This document shows positions 20,535 to 31,925 of a stretch of 64,000 bases of DNA, one piece after another (position 1 is the first letter of the stretch; each line of letters opens with the position of its first letter). The notes below the pieces were generated by a model. That model saw only the letters and a program-made list of their open reading frames with translations. It was not told the DNA's origin and ran no database searches. The stretch is from Adiantum capillus-veneris (taxonomy: Eukaryota; Streptophyta; Polypodiopsida; Polypodiales; Pteridaceae). The stretch spans positions 28,539,709 to 28,603,708 of the forward strand of contig CM043971.1 of assembly GCA_014529385.2 (NCBI GenBank), written 5' to 3'. A program made the position numbers and the translations under genes.

Positions 20535-22400
20535 CCCAACTATGCTGAGGTACATGGATCGCGATGCATGTTCCTCTGATAAATTTTTTTCTCCAAATTT
20601 TTCCATATTCTGACTGTGTGTATACAAGGTCATATGCAAGCTATATACCAATTTTCATCAAATTCTGAGGTTGAGGTACATGGATCGCGATCCATGTTCG
20701 ACCACATATGGACTTGATCTGTTGGCAGCTTGTTGCACTCTATGTCCACAAGCTAAATCTCAAATCTTTTTGGATTTGGACTTGGTTTGATAGGTCAAAT
20801 GGCCAGTACAAGGTCTGCACTGCGGTTTTTTGTCTGTCACCTGTTTTGCTCCCTTTTGACCCAAATTCGCTCAATTTTTTCCAAAACTAGGCTTAGGGAT
20901 ATGTTTCCTTGTGTATGCACTACTAATCTGGAAAGTTTTAGTTCAAGCTATCACTATGGGTATATGGATTGCGATCCATGTTTGGAGCCCAAATTGACTT
21001 CTCTTGGTACCATTAGATTTTGCATGATTAGGAGGTCCTATGGTATCAACTTTCTGAAAATGGATCTCTAAATTGAAAGCTAGGTCAGTTTTGGCACTTG
21101 CATAGAGTTCTTGCTAGTTCAGGGCTTTTGGTTTGGTTTTTTGTATCCAAATTCATTTTTGAGAAGACCACTAGATTCCTTGTGATGTCCTCTAGCTATG
21201 GTTCAAGTTTGGTATCAGGCTATGACAAAGGAACATGGATCGCGATCCATGTACCTATGTGTCAGAAGGTAATGAAACTTGACTCACAGCTTTCCCTTGG
21301 TCTCCTGATGCTAGCTATGTGGGTTTTGTGTGATTTGGACTTGTTTAGGCTAGACAAAAGTCAATCCACAAGTCTATTTTAGGGTTTTCAAATTAAACTG
21401 ATTTTGGCATTTTTGATGAGTTTTTTGGACTTTTTTGACGAAATTTCTTTGGGGACTTTTGTACACAATGGTCTCTTCTTTAGGCTAGAAAAGTTTTTGT
21501 CCAAAAAATTCTCAAGGGTACATGGATTGCAATCCATGATCCATGTTCCACCACTTTTGGATCTAAATTTTTTGTGTGCTTATAGCTTATGATGTTTGTA
21601 GCCTGCTCCACAAGAAAAATTTCAATTTGGATCAGTTTTGCCCAACCAAAACTGACTTCTACAGTCTGTTGTGACAGTTTTGACAATGTTCTGTTTTTAG
21701 ATCCTTTGACCACTTTTTACAACTTTTTTGCATATGGTTCTTTTAAGAATGTTGTTCCAAATGATACTAGCTACATACTGCTCAAATCTCAGCCAAACAA
21801 TTTTGGTGAGGTACATGGATCGCAATCCATGTTTGGAAGCCAAATTGACATTTATTGGTACCATCAGAATCAACATGTTTACTCGATGCTATGGTATCAA
21901 AAGTTTTGGATTTGGACTAGTTTTTGTCATTCAAAAGCAAGTTTTTATGTCTGTCCTGCGATTTCTGACTAGTTTCTATATTTGGCTATTTTGACCAACT
22001 TTTTTCAATTTTTTGACATGATTCCTTTTAACAAAGTTGTTCCAAATGATATCAGGGATGTACTTGTCAAATATCAACCCAAAATGTCAAAAAGGTACAT
22101 GGATCGCGATCCATGTTTGACATCATTTTTGCATGAATTTTGTTGTGTTGGTTCTTTATATCCTATAGAAGTCAAATCTCACCCCTTTTTGAATTTGGAT
22201 CCCTGAAAGTTGAAAAATCCCAAATTTTGTATCTGCAATACCTGTTTTGCTGTTTTCGCCCTAACAGCCAATTCTGATGTGATTTTTGAGTTTTTCTTTC
22301 AAGCAAACTTAATCAGAGCAATTTCCCACTGATGCTCACTATAATTGATCACTTTTTCCCAGAAATGGTCTCTGGGGTATATGGATCGCGATCCATGTTC
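20535..22400. repeat. About 280-bp tandem repeats with a conserved 20-bp palindrome
   Basis: Eight copies of ACATGGATCGCGATCCATGT or 1-3-base variants occur at 20552, 20678, 20962, 21233, 21520, 21813, 22097 and 22379. Apart from the first pair (126 bp) the spacing is 271-293 bp. The sequence between palindromes is only loosely similar ('CATCAGATTTTGCATG'-like and 'TTTTGGATTTGGA'-like phrases recur), so the palindrome is the best-kept part. The array lies in the untranslated leader of element D between the 5' LTR and gag. It could be a protein-binding or RNA-dimerisation element (inference). Confidence 0.85.
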
Positions 22401-22928
22401 CTCCATAGAATCTTGCCAAACTTTCCAGATTGCTTCTAGAGAGTATGTTGATGCCTTTGATCCACAAATTTTTGAATTTGGATCACTTTTGAGGTCTCTA
22501 CCATCAAATTTTTAGAATTTCAGAGTTATGGTCATTTCGGCCAAAATATGGTTTTCACCCTTTTTTCTCTCAATCTTTTAGCCCAAATTTGATGGTGGTA
22601 GTTTGTACTTACCCTACTCCTAAGTACTGAAATGAAACATGAAACAAAAACAAATTGAACGGTACAAAATAAAGTTGTAACGAAAAATGGAACAGTACTC
22701 TAAAAGCATAGAGAAAATCGAAGAATGAAATTCTTTTGGCTATCTCACTCACAACCCTCTTTACTTCTCAAGAATAGATCTAGCAAGTCCTCGACTTCGA
22801 AACCCTATCAAGCACTAAACCACGTGTCTAGCTACTTCACTGCTAAAGTGTAAATGGAATGGAAGAAAAATCTTTGAAAAAGAACGCTCTAAATACGCAC
22901 TAGGTCACTTACCATCTAAGGATTATAT
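22401..22928 (-). other. Element D leader next to the primer site
   Basis: This is AT-rich leader sequence with no ORF of note. The stretch 22615-22720 is notably A-rich on the plus strand. No repeats or other structure were recognised. Confidence 0.5.
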
Positions 22929-22946
22929 CCCTGGCAACAATGCCAA
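22929..22946 (-). other. Primer-binding site of element D
   Basis: On the minus strand TTGGCATTGTTGCCAGGG abuts the 5' LTR end. The layout (TGGC-x-GTTGCC-GGG) resembles primer sites common in Tat/Athila-group gypsy elements. The tRNA identity was not checked. Confidence 0.65.
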
Positions 22947-23861
22947 TGTTAGCGGGTCATCGTGACGGACGTCTGCAACATAGCTTTTTGGTACTAACAT
23001 AATGTCAATACTCAAGGAAGTGACTTGGATGGGGCACAGAGACTCTATGAGATCGTCAATCTCAAGAAGTGAACCTTAACAAGCAAACACACTAACTCGA
23101 TAAGAAAACCAATACTCAATGATCAGAGAAATCTGCCTATGTTCTTTCTGACAACTCTAGGTCATCACGCCATTTCGGCACTCGAACGGACTCGAAATGC
23201 AACAAAACTTTTAGGAGGAGGTCGATGATACCTAGGGACACTATCCTAACAAATCTGGTCGTAATCCGACAAGGTACCAAAATCACGATCCATCATGAAA
23301 AAGGTCCTAAAAACTACAACGTAACATACAAGAAAGGTCGCCCTATGGCCTAGGAACACTCTCCTATGGTCAAAATGACTATAAACAATGATTTAAGCAC
23401 TCAAATATGCAATTATAGTTCATAGACGCATAGTCGCGAACCGCAACAAAACTGACAATGCTTACACTTAATTTAAAGAGCAAAGAGAGAGGAACACAAT
23501 GCAAGTTTCAAAATTGAAAACTGATTACCCATTCATTAACTGCGATGATTACAAGTTTGGAGCAGCTCATAGCTTGAGTGTACGTACAACAAAGCTCTCT
23601 TCTTCTATCTAAAGATAAGCCTCCTTTCATATTAAGGTTATTGAACTTTATACCTAGGGAATTCTAAATGGCCAGTGGCCGGCTCACACGGACTTTTACA
23701 AATATCATTACAACATTACAACTCAAGGGATTGATCCACTACTTTGGAATCAGGATTACACAGAGTATTACGACACTAGCTCAGACAAATAATAGAGTAC
23801 AAATGTGGTGTCCGGCTATGTGACCGACCAATTGGGCGCCCGTTCGATCTATCCTCAAACA
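22947..23861 (-). repeat. 5' LTR of element D
   Basis: It is 915 bp, TG...CA, paired with 11368-12281 and followed by CACAT (23862-23866). Confidence 0.9.
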
Positions 23862-23869
23862 CACATCAT

Positions 23870-24636
23870 TGGACCATTGACGAATGACTGCAAGAATTCT
23901 CCAGCTAGAGAACGGAGGAGGAGGATACTGAAGAAGCACTGAACGCCTTCATTGAAGTACTATTGCCAGGCTGTAGCATGGTTAGTATCCAAGAGGTAAG
24001 CTCCCCATCTTGCATTGCTCGAGCTGACCACAAATTAAGAGCATCAAGTGGGAGGGCTACAAAATGCCATCACTATTGTTGACCAAAGCACACGATCAAT
24101 GAATGCCAGCAATGAAGGTAACGAAGAGGCAAAAATCATCTACATCAATGTCCACCACAAGGAGGTCATCCATATCAAGGGAGAAAAAAAATCGATAAGG
24201 CCTCTCTTTCCTAAGGAATCTGCAATTAAAGGTATAATCTCTACTCCAAAGTGGCCAAAAGGGGCCGCTCGAGCCAAAGAAAAGGAAGGACTAGGCCAGT
24301 CCTGAAGCACATGAACCCAAAGGAAGAAGCACCTAGCCACACGAGTGCTTCAAGTTTGAGAAGCAGAGTCGTGCCTAGTTTGCCAAAAAGAAGGTCATCC
24401 GAGGCAAAGCGACAGAGGATCGCCTATTTATTCACACAGCGCATGCGACTTCTGCCAGTCCATTTTGACAACCCCGAAGCAGAAGTGGTAAGAAGGTTCC
24501 CATGCCCTAGAGAGGAGTGGTTCGGCTATTGTCCTTGCTGCTTTGGAGGACGGGTAGAGGATCTTCCTCCTCTCCCCGTATAGCTCATCCTGAAGAAACT
24601 GTCCACCACGGGTGAGACCCAGTGGGTTGGAGAGGC
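23870..24636 (+). pseudogene. ORF0 N-terminal part, copy B
   Basis: This is the counterpart of 5219-4450 in copy A: 'FIEVLLPGCSMVSIQEV', a knuckle-like 'PKHTINECQQ' whose first Cys pair is disturbed, 'PTPKWPKGAARAK'-type basic sequence, 'VVPSLPKRRSSEAKRQRIAY' and 'PVHFDNPEAEVVRRFPCP'. It breaks at 24636 where element C begins and resumes at 30184. The family is unknown. Conservation of the same residues in both inverted copies supports a real former protein. Confidence 0.6.
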
Positions 24637-25764
24637 TGTGAGTGGGATGGAAACACACACAACACCTATATAATGACCCGACACACACTCTTGGAATGAT
24701 ACACACACACACACTATGGGGCACCACACGGCTTACACAATCCGCCTGGCCGAGAAAGGAAACACACAGATGGAGTGAGAAGAGAGAGATTTCCCACTTG
24801 CCCACTCAACACTCACACACACACTCTCAATTCAGCTCAAAGGAGGAAAATTTATTTTGTTTAGACTCAATGAAGCTCAGACCAACACCAATGGGACAAA
24901 TAGGTTACACAGTATTGAAGAAATACACCAGATACAACCACAAAGTTAAGCAGAGGCTTCACTCACCGGGGAAGATTACACAAAAAAATAGCAAAAAATT
25001 TGTGAGGAATTTGGTAAAATGGACAGCGCCATTGCATCCGGAACAGCCAAAAACCCCACCCTACAATGTCACAGCGCTCAAATCTGACCTCGGATGAGCA
25101 GTTTAGGGCCAAAAAATGCTCCAAAAAAAAGAAAACTGAGATGCGGGTATTTCTCTTCTTCTCCACGTTTTTTTCTGGTCTTCTCTCACGTTTTTCAGTT
25201 CCCACACTAGCTTTATTACTTGGGCACCTTTGGCCTTTTAGTTGACCTCAAACGGACCCCAAACAGGCCAAAAACTGACCCCGAGGTGCATCGTTGTCAC
25301 CCTACTGTAGCCATCCGCACACCTGGCACTCAACTTTTTCCAATAATGCATCCCGCCACCACGTGAAGTGACCCCAAAAGATGATCCTCATGATGAATTT
25401 TTTGCATAATTATCACAAGAAAACACCCACGTTGTGTCCGTACTTATCCACGTGCAAATATTGATCCCATTCGACCTCCTGACGCCACTTAACGTCATCT
25501 GACGCACCTGCTTACCTCATGTCGTCGGCCCGTCGATAGCTTCCTCGAGAATTTTTACGCGCTACAAACTCCTCATTATTATAGAAAAAACACATTGGTA
25601 CTGGTGATCGTGACAATCGATGCACTATGTACATGCTGTCCTACCTGTACACATGTGGGTCCCAGGCAACCACCTGGCTCTGGAAAATGGGCAATCCTTT
25701 ATTTGATGCACCATGCATGGGTATGTACATACGCGAAATCCCTTGCTCCAAAAAACTCCTAACA
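24637..25764 (-). repeat. 3' LTR of element C
   Basis: It is 1128 bp, starts TGTGAGTGGG and ends CTCCTAACA on the plus strand. It includes a CA-rich stretch (24650-24720). The part from about 24894 onward matches 29314-30183. A purine-rich tract (minus strand, 25790-25765) precedes it. Confidence 0.75.
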
Positions 25765-25792
25765 TAGTTTGCCCATCCCCTAGCCTGCTAGA

Positions 25793-27495
25793 TCATTCAT
25801 GATCAGTAGCAGCAAAAAGAAATATGAGACTCTCCGCATCACAAGTCTCCTCATCCTTCACCAACATTACTTTCTCCACAGATAGCTCATCTTGCTCCAT
25901 CATAATTAACCTTGCATGATACGATTTAAGACGTAATCCATTTATCCTTGACTTATGTAAAACCCCATCCAAGTTAGCCAACTGATATGTACCATTTGGA
26001 AAACACTCCACTACCTTGAAAGGGCCTTCCCACTTAATTTGAAACTTCTTTTGGAAGGTGTTGTCCAACTTACTAGCGCAAAACCAAGTCATTCTTCTTG
26101 ATACCCTTACTTTTGAACTTTTCATTTATCTTTGCCAAAGCCTTGTCCTGCATCTGTCCATAATGTTCCAATACACTCATCTTATCCAGCTGAACCTCTT
26201 GTAATTGTAAGAGCCTCTCTTTGAATGCATCACTAGGCTGCCCAAGCAACTTCTCTAGCATCTTGACCGCAGGCAACTCTACTTCCACAGGCAATAGTGC
26301 TTCCTTTCCATACACCAAATGAAATGGAATAAACCCTGTACCTGTCTTCACCGAAGTACGGTAAGCCCATAATGCACTAGGTAATTCCAAATCCCAATTC
26401 TTTCCTTGGTGCTGTCACTTTCGAAAGAATTTGTACCAACTCACCATTGAATCTTTCATTTAAGCCATTGCACTGTGGGTAATAAGGAGTGGTATGTTGG
26501 TGCCTAATCTTCATCTTCGCGCATAAAAAATCTAACAGTTTAGCTCTAAATCCTGGCCCCTTATCTAAAAGTAGCTCCAATGGCACCCCAAACTTGCAAC
26601 ATATTTCATCATACACAAATTTTTCCACATCCTTTGCAGTTATCTGTTTTACTGCTATAGCCTCTGCCCATCTAGAGAGATAGTCCACTGCAATCAAAAT
26701 ATAGCTTTTGCCCCTGCTTGTGATAGGTAACAGGCCTATTGCATCAATCCCCCACTTTTCAAACACATCAAACACCATAATGGTTTTTCGTAGCTTTGGC
26801 TTCAACACCCTCTTCCCAAATGCTTGACACCTATTGCAAGCCCTACACCAATGGTGAACATCCTTGTGCAAACTAGGCCATACATACCCCTCTTGCAATA
26901 TCTTATCCAAGGTGATCTTTAGAGAAAAATGGCCGCCACATGCGCCTTCATGATTCTCCTCCAACACTCTATAAAGCTCCTCCCGCCAAGGTACATGTCT
27001 CAACACAATATCAACCCCTTTCATGTACAAGACATCACCAATCAATTTGTACCTGTATGCTCTACGCACAAAACCATACTTCTTAGACTTTTGAATGTCC
27101 TTCGGAACGATTCCTGTCAGCAAAAACTCCTCTTCTTGAGCCAAACTCTCTCGACCATGATAAAGAGGTAAATTGGTCCTCAACACAAATAACTCCCCAA
27201 TCATGCTTTGAGCTGCTTCATGTGCCTCTCCATTTAGAGCACGTTCAATTTGTCTGATGCTCCATGCTTCAAACTTTTTTAACAGGCCTTTAATTCTAAA
27301 ACACATTTCCTTCAATGAGGTGTTCTTCCTCTTCCACACACCCAGAACTTGCTTCACAACTAACGAGGCATCACCTTTTATGCTCAACCTTCTAATCCTA
27401 TGCTTCAAACCAATGTGTAATCCGGCCTTCGAAGTAGCATATTCAGCCTCATTGTTACTATGAGCATCCAATTTGAACCCTCTCTTGCATACTAG
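25793..27495 (-). pseudogene. Archaeal-type RNase H C-terminus and integrase of element C
   Basis: The minus-strand frame 27471-26377 begins with 'HSNNEAEYATSKAGLHIGLK' (RNase H). It continues with an HHCC zinc domain ('HEGACGGHFSLK'...'CRACNRCQAFGKR') and the integrase core with D in 'KWGIDAIGLLP', D in 'LLDKGPGFRAK' and E in 'QCNGLNERFNGELVQIL', so the D-D-E triad is retained although the second motif is DKGPGF instead of DNGxxF. Overlapping frames 26390-26073 and 26125-25793 give the C-terminal part with a GPY/F-like module ('FQIKWEGPFKVVECFPNGTY'). At least two frameshifts break it. Integrase would join element cDNA to the genome. Confidence 0.85.
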
Positions 27496-27496
27496 C

Positions 27497-29093
27497 TGTC
27501 ATAATAATCAATATCTAATTCTCCTAAATGATTTTCTCATATTAAACTAATCATTTAATGTGGGGAAGTGCCAGAGGAGAAAAAGCTAGAATATTGGTTA
27601 AGCTAGCAGACCGGCCACGGTAGGGATCCAAAGGAGGGAAAATAGGGATCCAAAGGGGGGGCCATCTGCAAAAGAGCCATGTGCAACAATGGGCTAAAAA
27701 GACCCTAAGGTTCAGCCCATTAGGACTTCCAAAATGCTAAGGTTCCAAAATTCAAAGGTTGTGTCCAAAGGGTTAAAGCTTAGGGGGAATTGGATGCTTT
27801 GTGTGCTCTCCAAAGTCAACACACATCCCTACATGGGAGGGGGCGATCCCTTCTTCTAGGGGATGAGAGAGAAATCCACACACACACACACAAGCCCCTT
27901 TACACAAAGGGAATTAGGGACACATGTCAGCTCCCTAGGCCAGATGCCCACAAGGTGTGCCCAATTCCTATTGGATGACCCTTGAAGTGGACCAATCAGA
28001 ATTAAGCTAGAGTAAATCTAGTCTAATTAATTTAAAAACATTTAATAAAGGAAACCAATGAGAATTAAGTCTCCTAGAAGACTATTGGGCAGTCTCCCAA
28101 AGGGTCCAATGAGCATTCAGGAGCCCCATGGCTTGCCTGATTCCTATTGGCCAGGAGGCAAAGGGGTCCAATGAGAGTTTAGTTTAATTATTTAATTACC
28201 TAAAGCTCTCACAAAAGGGGAAGGGGGGACACATGTCAGAAGGCTATCACTTATGCTGCTTAATTGTGATTGGCTTGACTTGGGGAGAGCCAATGAGACT
28301 GCTGCAAGACCTAATTAGCAAGAGGGGCTCGCCCAAGAGAGAGAGGGGGATGATTTTTGCTTGGCATTAACACACACACACTCACACTCACACTTGACCA
28401 TGTGTGAAGAAAGAATACTCTATCTCCTCCAAAGCTTTAATGGAGAGCTCATCACCTACTCCAAGCTTGTGAGATAGAAGCCTACATCAACACACTCTTG
28501 GCATGTGGATGCAAATCCAACCAAGAGCCAAGCTTCAATGCATGCTCATCTCCTCTACCAAGCTAATTACTAAGCTAAGCTATGCTAATAGGAGTGATTA
28601 TGTGAGGAGAAATACTTCTTTCTCGTAGTACTACTCCTTCTTCCTCTCAATCTACTCTCATACCCTGCTAGCTCTCACCATCTCTCATGGTGTGTGAGGT
28701 CTTGGGTCTGAGACCGTGAGGGAATTGATGTCGTGTTTGATAAGTGTTGTGCTAGGTGCATGAGGTTTCCATCTTCATTGCACTAGCTAGTCTTGAAGGA
28801 ACACAAAGAATTGTATTGTACAATGTCTCTCTTGATGGGAGAACCCATAATACAAAGCCTTTTGGAGGGGGGACCGGCTCCATGCAAATCCGGTCCTCAA
28901 CTGTTGTCAATAGCTTAATTTCTCTCTCTTTTGAAAGTATTGTTCATGCTATCTAACTAGGTGTTATGCTTTTTGTTGCTCTCTCCACCCAAGCACTCTT
29001 GTTATTTTCATTAGGAACCTCTTCTAATGAAATGCCCACTATGTTCATGCTATTTTCCGCTACACACAAGTTATTAGGCCATTAAAAGTTACA
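27497..29093. mobile_element. Solo LTR (1597 bp) inside element C
   Basis: It begins TGTCATAATAATC and ends AAAAGTTACA, flanked by the perfect 5-bp duplication CTAGC (27492-27496 and 29094-29098). It splits the archaeal-type RNase H between 'DPEGKLV' (29092) and 'NNEAEYA' (27471). It has no primer site, polypurine tract or second LTR, so it is probably a recombination product of a full element. It contains a CA run at 27874-27891. A related LTR lies at 57419-61781 in opposite orientation. Confidence 0.85.
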
Positions 29094-29313
29094 CTAGCTT
29101 ACCCTCTGGATCATAAAGTGCTATACCCCCTGAAGCCATATCATGGATCTTCCTATATGAGCCATCAAAGAACAACACATGTGCATTGCTAATCTGTGGC
29201 ACTTCTTCATCTATCGTTCTCACCACCTCTTCCTTAACAAGAACGGGATTCTCCTTGTAAGTCAACAAATCAGCTAGGGTAGCTCTTGTACTGTCTTCCA
29301 CTAAAAAGGAGAG
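29089..29313 (-). pseudogene. Archaeal-type RNase H N-terminus of element C
   Basis: The minus-strand frame reads 'EDSTRATLADLLTYKENPVL', then 'NAHVLFFDGSYRKIHD' (first RNase H strand with catalytic D) and 'GGIALYDPEGKLV'. It then meets the solo LTR and resumes at 27495. Upstream, at 29313, it abuts the truncated 5' LTR, showing the deletion breakpoint. Confidence 0.8.
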
Positions 29314-30183
29314 GGACAAATAGGTTACACAGTATTGAAGAAATACACTAGATACAACCACAAAGTTAAGCAAAGGCTTCACTCACCAGGGAAGATTACA
29401 CAAAAAAACAGCAAAAAAATATGTGAGTAATTTGGCAAAATGGAGAGCGCCATTGCGTCTGGAACGGCCAAAAACCCCACCCTACAAGGTCACAGCACTC
29501 AAATCTGACCTAGGATGAGCAGTTTAGAGCCAAAAAAATGCTCCAACAAAAAAAACTGATCTGCGGGTATTTCTCTTCTTCTCCACGTTTTTTTCTAGTC
29601 TTCTCTCAGGTTTTTCAATTCCCACTCTTAGCTTTATAACTTGGGCACCTTTGGCCTTTTAGTTGACCTCAAACGGACCCCGAACATGCCAAAAAGTGAC
29701 CCCGCGGTGCATAGTTGTCACCCTACAACCATCCGCACACCTAGCACTCAACTTTTTTCCAATAATGCATCCCGCCACCACGTGAAGTGGCCCCAAAAGA
29801 TGATCCTCATGATGATATTTTTGCATAATTATCACAAGAAAACACCCACATTGTGTCCATACTTATCCACATGCAAATATTGATCCCATTCGACCTCTTG
29901 ACGCCACTTAACATCATCTGACGCACCTGCTTACCTCATGTCGTCGACCCGCCGATAGCTTCCTCGAGAAGTTTTACGCGCTACAAACTCCTCATTATTA
30001 TAGAAAAAACACACTGGTATTGGTGATAGTGAAAATCGATGCACTATGTACATGCTATCCTACATGTACACATGTGGGCCCCACGCAACCACTTGGCTCT
30101 GGAAAATGGGCAATCCTTTATTTGATGCACCATGTATGGGTATGTACATATGCGCAATCCCTTGCTCCAAAAAATTCCTAACA
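29314..30183 (-). repeat. 5' LTR of element C, truncated
   Basis: These 870 bp match 24894-25764, ending CCTAACA on the plus strand. The last 257 bp of the LTR (minus-strand 3' end) are deleted together with the internal region up to RNase H. Confidence 0.8.
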
Positions 30184-30640
30184 ATGCGAACTACAACTGA
30201 ATGGAGTGGAGTTCATGCAACGCGCCGACTACGGTAATTACTTACAAGTACTGCTATATAAAAGGCGAGGAGTAGTCAAACGCATCCCCATCACCCCGTA
30301 CGTGCTAAGCGACGAAGAAAAAGTGGAGCCTATGAAGGGGACGACCTCTTGTGGATGTGAGGACTCATCAACACCAGCACGATAAGAGTATCAATAAGTG
30401 CTCCACCTTCTGTGCATCATGGAAAACGAACTAACAGCTTTCCCATTTAGGTTTCTGCAACATATGCATGTGAATATTTATGTAGATAGGAAAATCTTCT
30501 ACCAACAGAAGATTGTGTATCTGTTTGGTATTGCAATGCTAGGAGAAACCCTTAGATCCCCAAACCCTATTATTCTCCCCGTGTTGGATTACCACCACTC
30601 TTTCAATGTTTCCATTTTTATCCTGTTTTAAATCCATTCA
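30184..30640 (+). pseudogene. ORF0 C-terminal part, copy B
   Basis: This resumes the frame broken by element C: 'LNGVEFMQRADYGNYLQVLL', 'KRIPITPYVLSDEEKVEPM' and, at 30398-30631, 'FPFRFLQHMHVNIYVDRKIF' followed by 'YHHSFNVSIFILF' and a stop. The terminal block is almost identical to copy A (4232-4017), making it the best-conserved part of this unknown protein. Internal stops and frame changes are present. Confidence 0.6.
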
Positions 30641-30681
30641 CCCAGCCGTGTAAAAAGTCGCTATGAGCCGCTGAGTCATTT

Positions 30682-30689
<8 letters not shown>

Positions 30690-30714
<25 letters not shown>
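30690..30714. repeat. AT microsatellite
   Basis: A short (AT)n run lies between ORF0 and gag of copy B. Confidence 0.8.
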
Positions 30715-30716
<2 letters not shown>

Positions 30717-30748
30717 GTTTGTAATTTCTTCCTCATTGAGCTACTACC

Positions 30749-31289
30749 ATGGCAAGTGTCTCTTTTCCCACATTTATTGATAAAATGGGAGAAGATGTCA
30801 CCATCGATTTTCTGGATGACTTTGACATCGCTTGTGTGGTTTCCAACAAGGATGAGGATGCCTCATGGCTATGATTTTTTTCTTCTACTGATGAAAGTAG
30901 AGGCCAAGTCTTGGTACAATGCTTTGCCCCAAGCTACCAAGAATGCATGGGATGTACTACGTGTTGCCTTTGTGAAGAGGTTTGGTGGAGGCACAACCTT
31001 AGAAAAGTTATGGCAGCTGCTGACAGAGTTAAAGCAGGGAGGTCTGCTAGAGTATGCCACTTACCAATCCAAGTTTGTGGATTTGTGGGAGCAATGGGTT
31101 GCCTCACTGGAGGAATATGAAGGAGCGCCTAATTTCTTGAAGAGGGACCATTTCATTGCTGGCCTGTGGTCACCGCTTAAAGAGAACGTGAAGGGGAGGT
31201 TCCCTGCAACGTATGAGTTGGGAGTGGAAGTAGCCTGCCTTAAAGACAAGAAGCTACACATGCAAGCAAGAGTCAACGAGTCTGAGTAA
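30749..31289 (+). pseudogene. Gag capsid domain of copy B
   Basis: An ATG at 30749 starts 'MASVSFPTFIDKMGEDVTID'. After a stop at about 30873 and a frame change, the frame ending at 31289 carries the Gag core 'KSWYNALPQATKNAWDVLRV' and 'AFVKRF', then 'LLTELKQGGLLEYATYQSKF' and 'NFLKRDHFIAGLWSPLKENV'. This W-LP-W-F pattern is standard for gypsy Gag. The region is deleted from copy A. It would build the virus-like particle. Confidence 0.8.
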
Positions 31290-31299
31290 TCAAACTCAT

Positions 31300-31925
31300 T
31301 TTGACTAACCCTAGTGACTGCAACAGCCACTCAGAGAGCACAACCACAAGAGGCATCAGAGGAGTAGCAACACCTGTTGAGTTGCATCACTACTCATCTT
31401 GAAAGTCTATCCGTGCATCTAGTACAACAAGGGCACGCACCGGTCAGAAATCCAAAGCAAGGGAGAGGACAATGAAAGCAAAACCAAATACCACTGCTAC
31501 AACTATGGGGAAGACGGCCATGGCATGTATTACTACCCACATCAGAGAAGACAGAACTTCAATAGAGGAGGAAGACAGAATCAGATCTCCCCACAAAGGG
31601 AAAGACCACCACCACCCAGGCAACTAGGACCGATTCCACCGGTCCAAGTCCTTCGACCACCTATACAACCACCACCACCACCACAACCTCTCATTCCACT
31701 GCTACCTCCACCACCTGCTGTAAACCAAGTGGTGAGTGTTATTAGCCTAAAAGCTAAAGGGAATCAAAATCTAGAAGAACTGGTCCAAGAGAAGAACAAA
31801 GGAAAAGGGAAGGTAGAAGAAGTGGATTCCATGGGAGTGAAGCATGCCAGGCACGAAGAAACCTCTCAAAGGGAGGAGAAGATGAAAGGAAAAGGCAAAT
31901 CTAGCAAGCAGGCATCTAAGCTTTG
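31300..31925 (+). pseudogene. Gag C-terminal region of copy B
   Basis: It contains a degraded zinc knuckle (HCYNYGEDGHGMYYY: second and last Cys lost), the Pro/Arg-rich tract 'SPQRERPPPPRQLGPIPPV' and a Lys/Glu-rich tail (31525-31925). It matches 3990-3246 of copy A and runs open into the protease. Confidence 0.7.

Larger units (their letters stand above)
11368..23861 (-). mobile_element. Element D: 12.5-kb LTR retroelement, gag-protease but no visible RT
   Basis: Its LTRs at 11368-12281 and 22947-23861 (about 915 bp, TGTTAGC...CAAACA) are nearly identical and are flanked by the perfect 5-bp duplication CACAT (11363-11367 and 23862-23866). The polypurine tract sits next to the left LTR and the primer site next to the right LTR, so the element reads on the minus strand. 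Internally there is a 2.3-kb leader with palindrome repeats, gag (20130-18958), a fold-back insert, a zinc knuckle, retropepsin, and then basic or acidic ORFs of unknown function. No RT, RNase H or integrase motif could be found in 12282-22946. It interrupts copy B between its primer site and ORF0. It would depend on another element's enzymes. Confidence 0.85.
24637..30183 (-). mobile_element. Element C: internally deleted Tat-like gypsy element
   Basis: Direct repeats of about 870 bp (24894-25764 and 29314-30183) are LTRs. The left one extends 257 bp further to 24637. Between them the minus strand encodes archaeal-type RNase H and integrase only: a deletion joins the middle of the 5' LTR (at about 29313) directly to the RNase H, removing the LTR end, primer site, gag, protease and RT. 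It interrupts ORF0 of copy B at the position homologous to about 4470 of copy A, which is intact there. No convincing target duplication was found (GAGGC against ATGCG). A solo LTR sits inside its RNase H. Confidence 0.8.

Noticed and set aside
24637-30188. A 5-bp target duplication for element C
   Set aside because: GAGGC on the left and ATGCG on the right do not match, and the true left boundary could be a few bases off.
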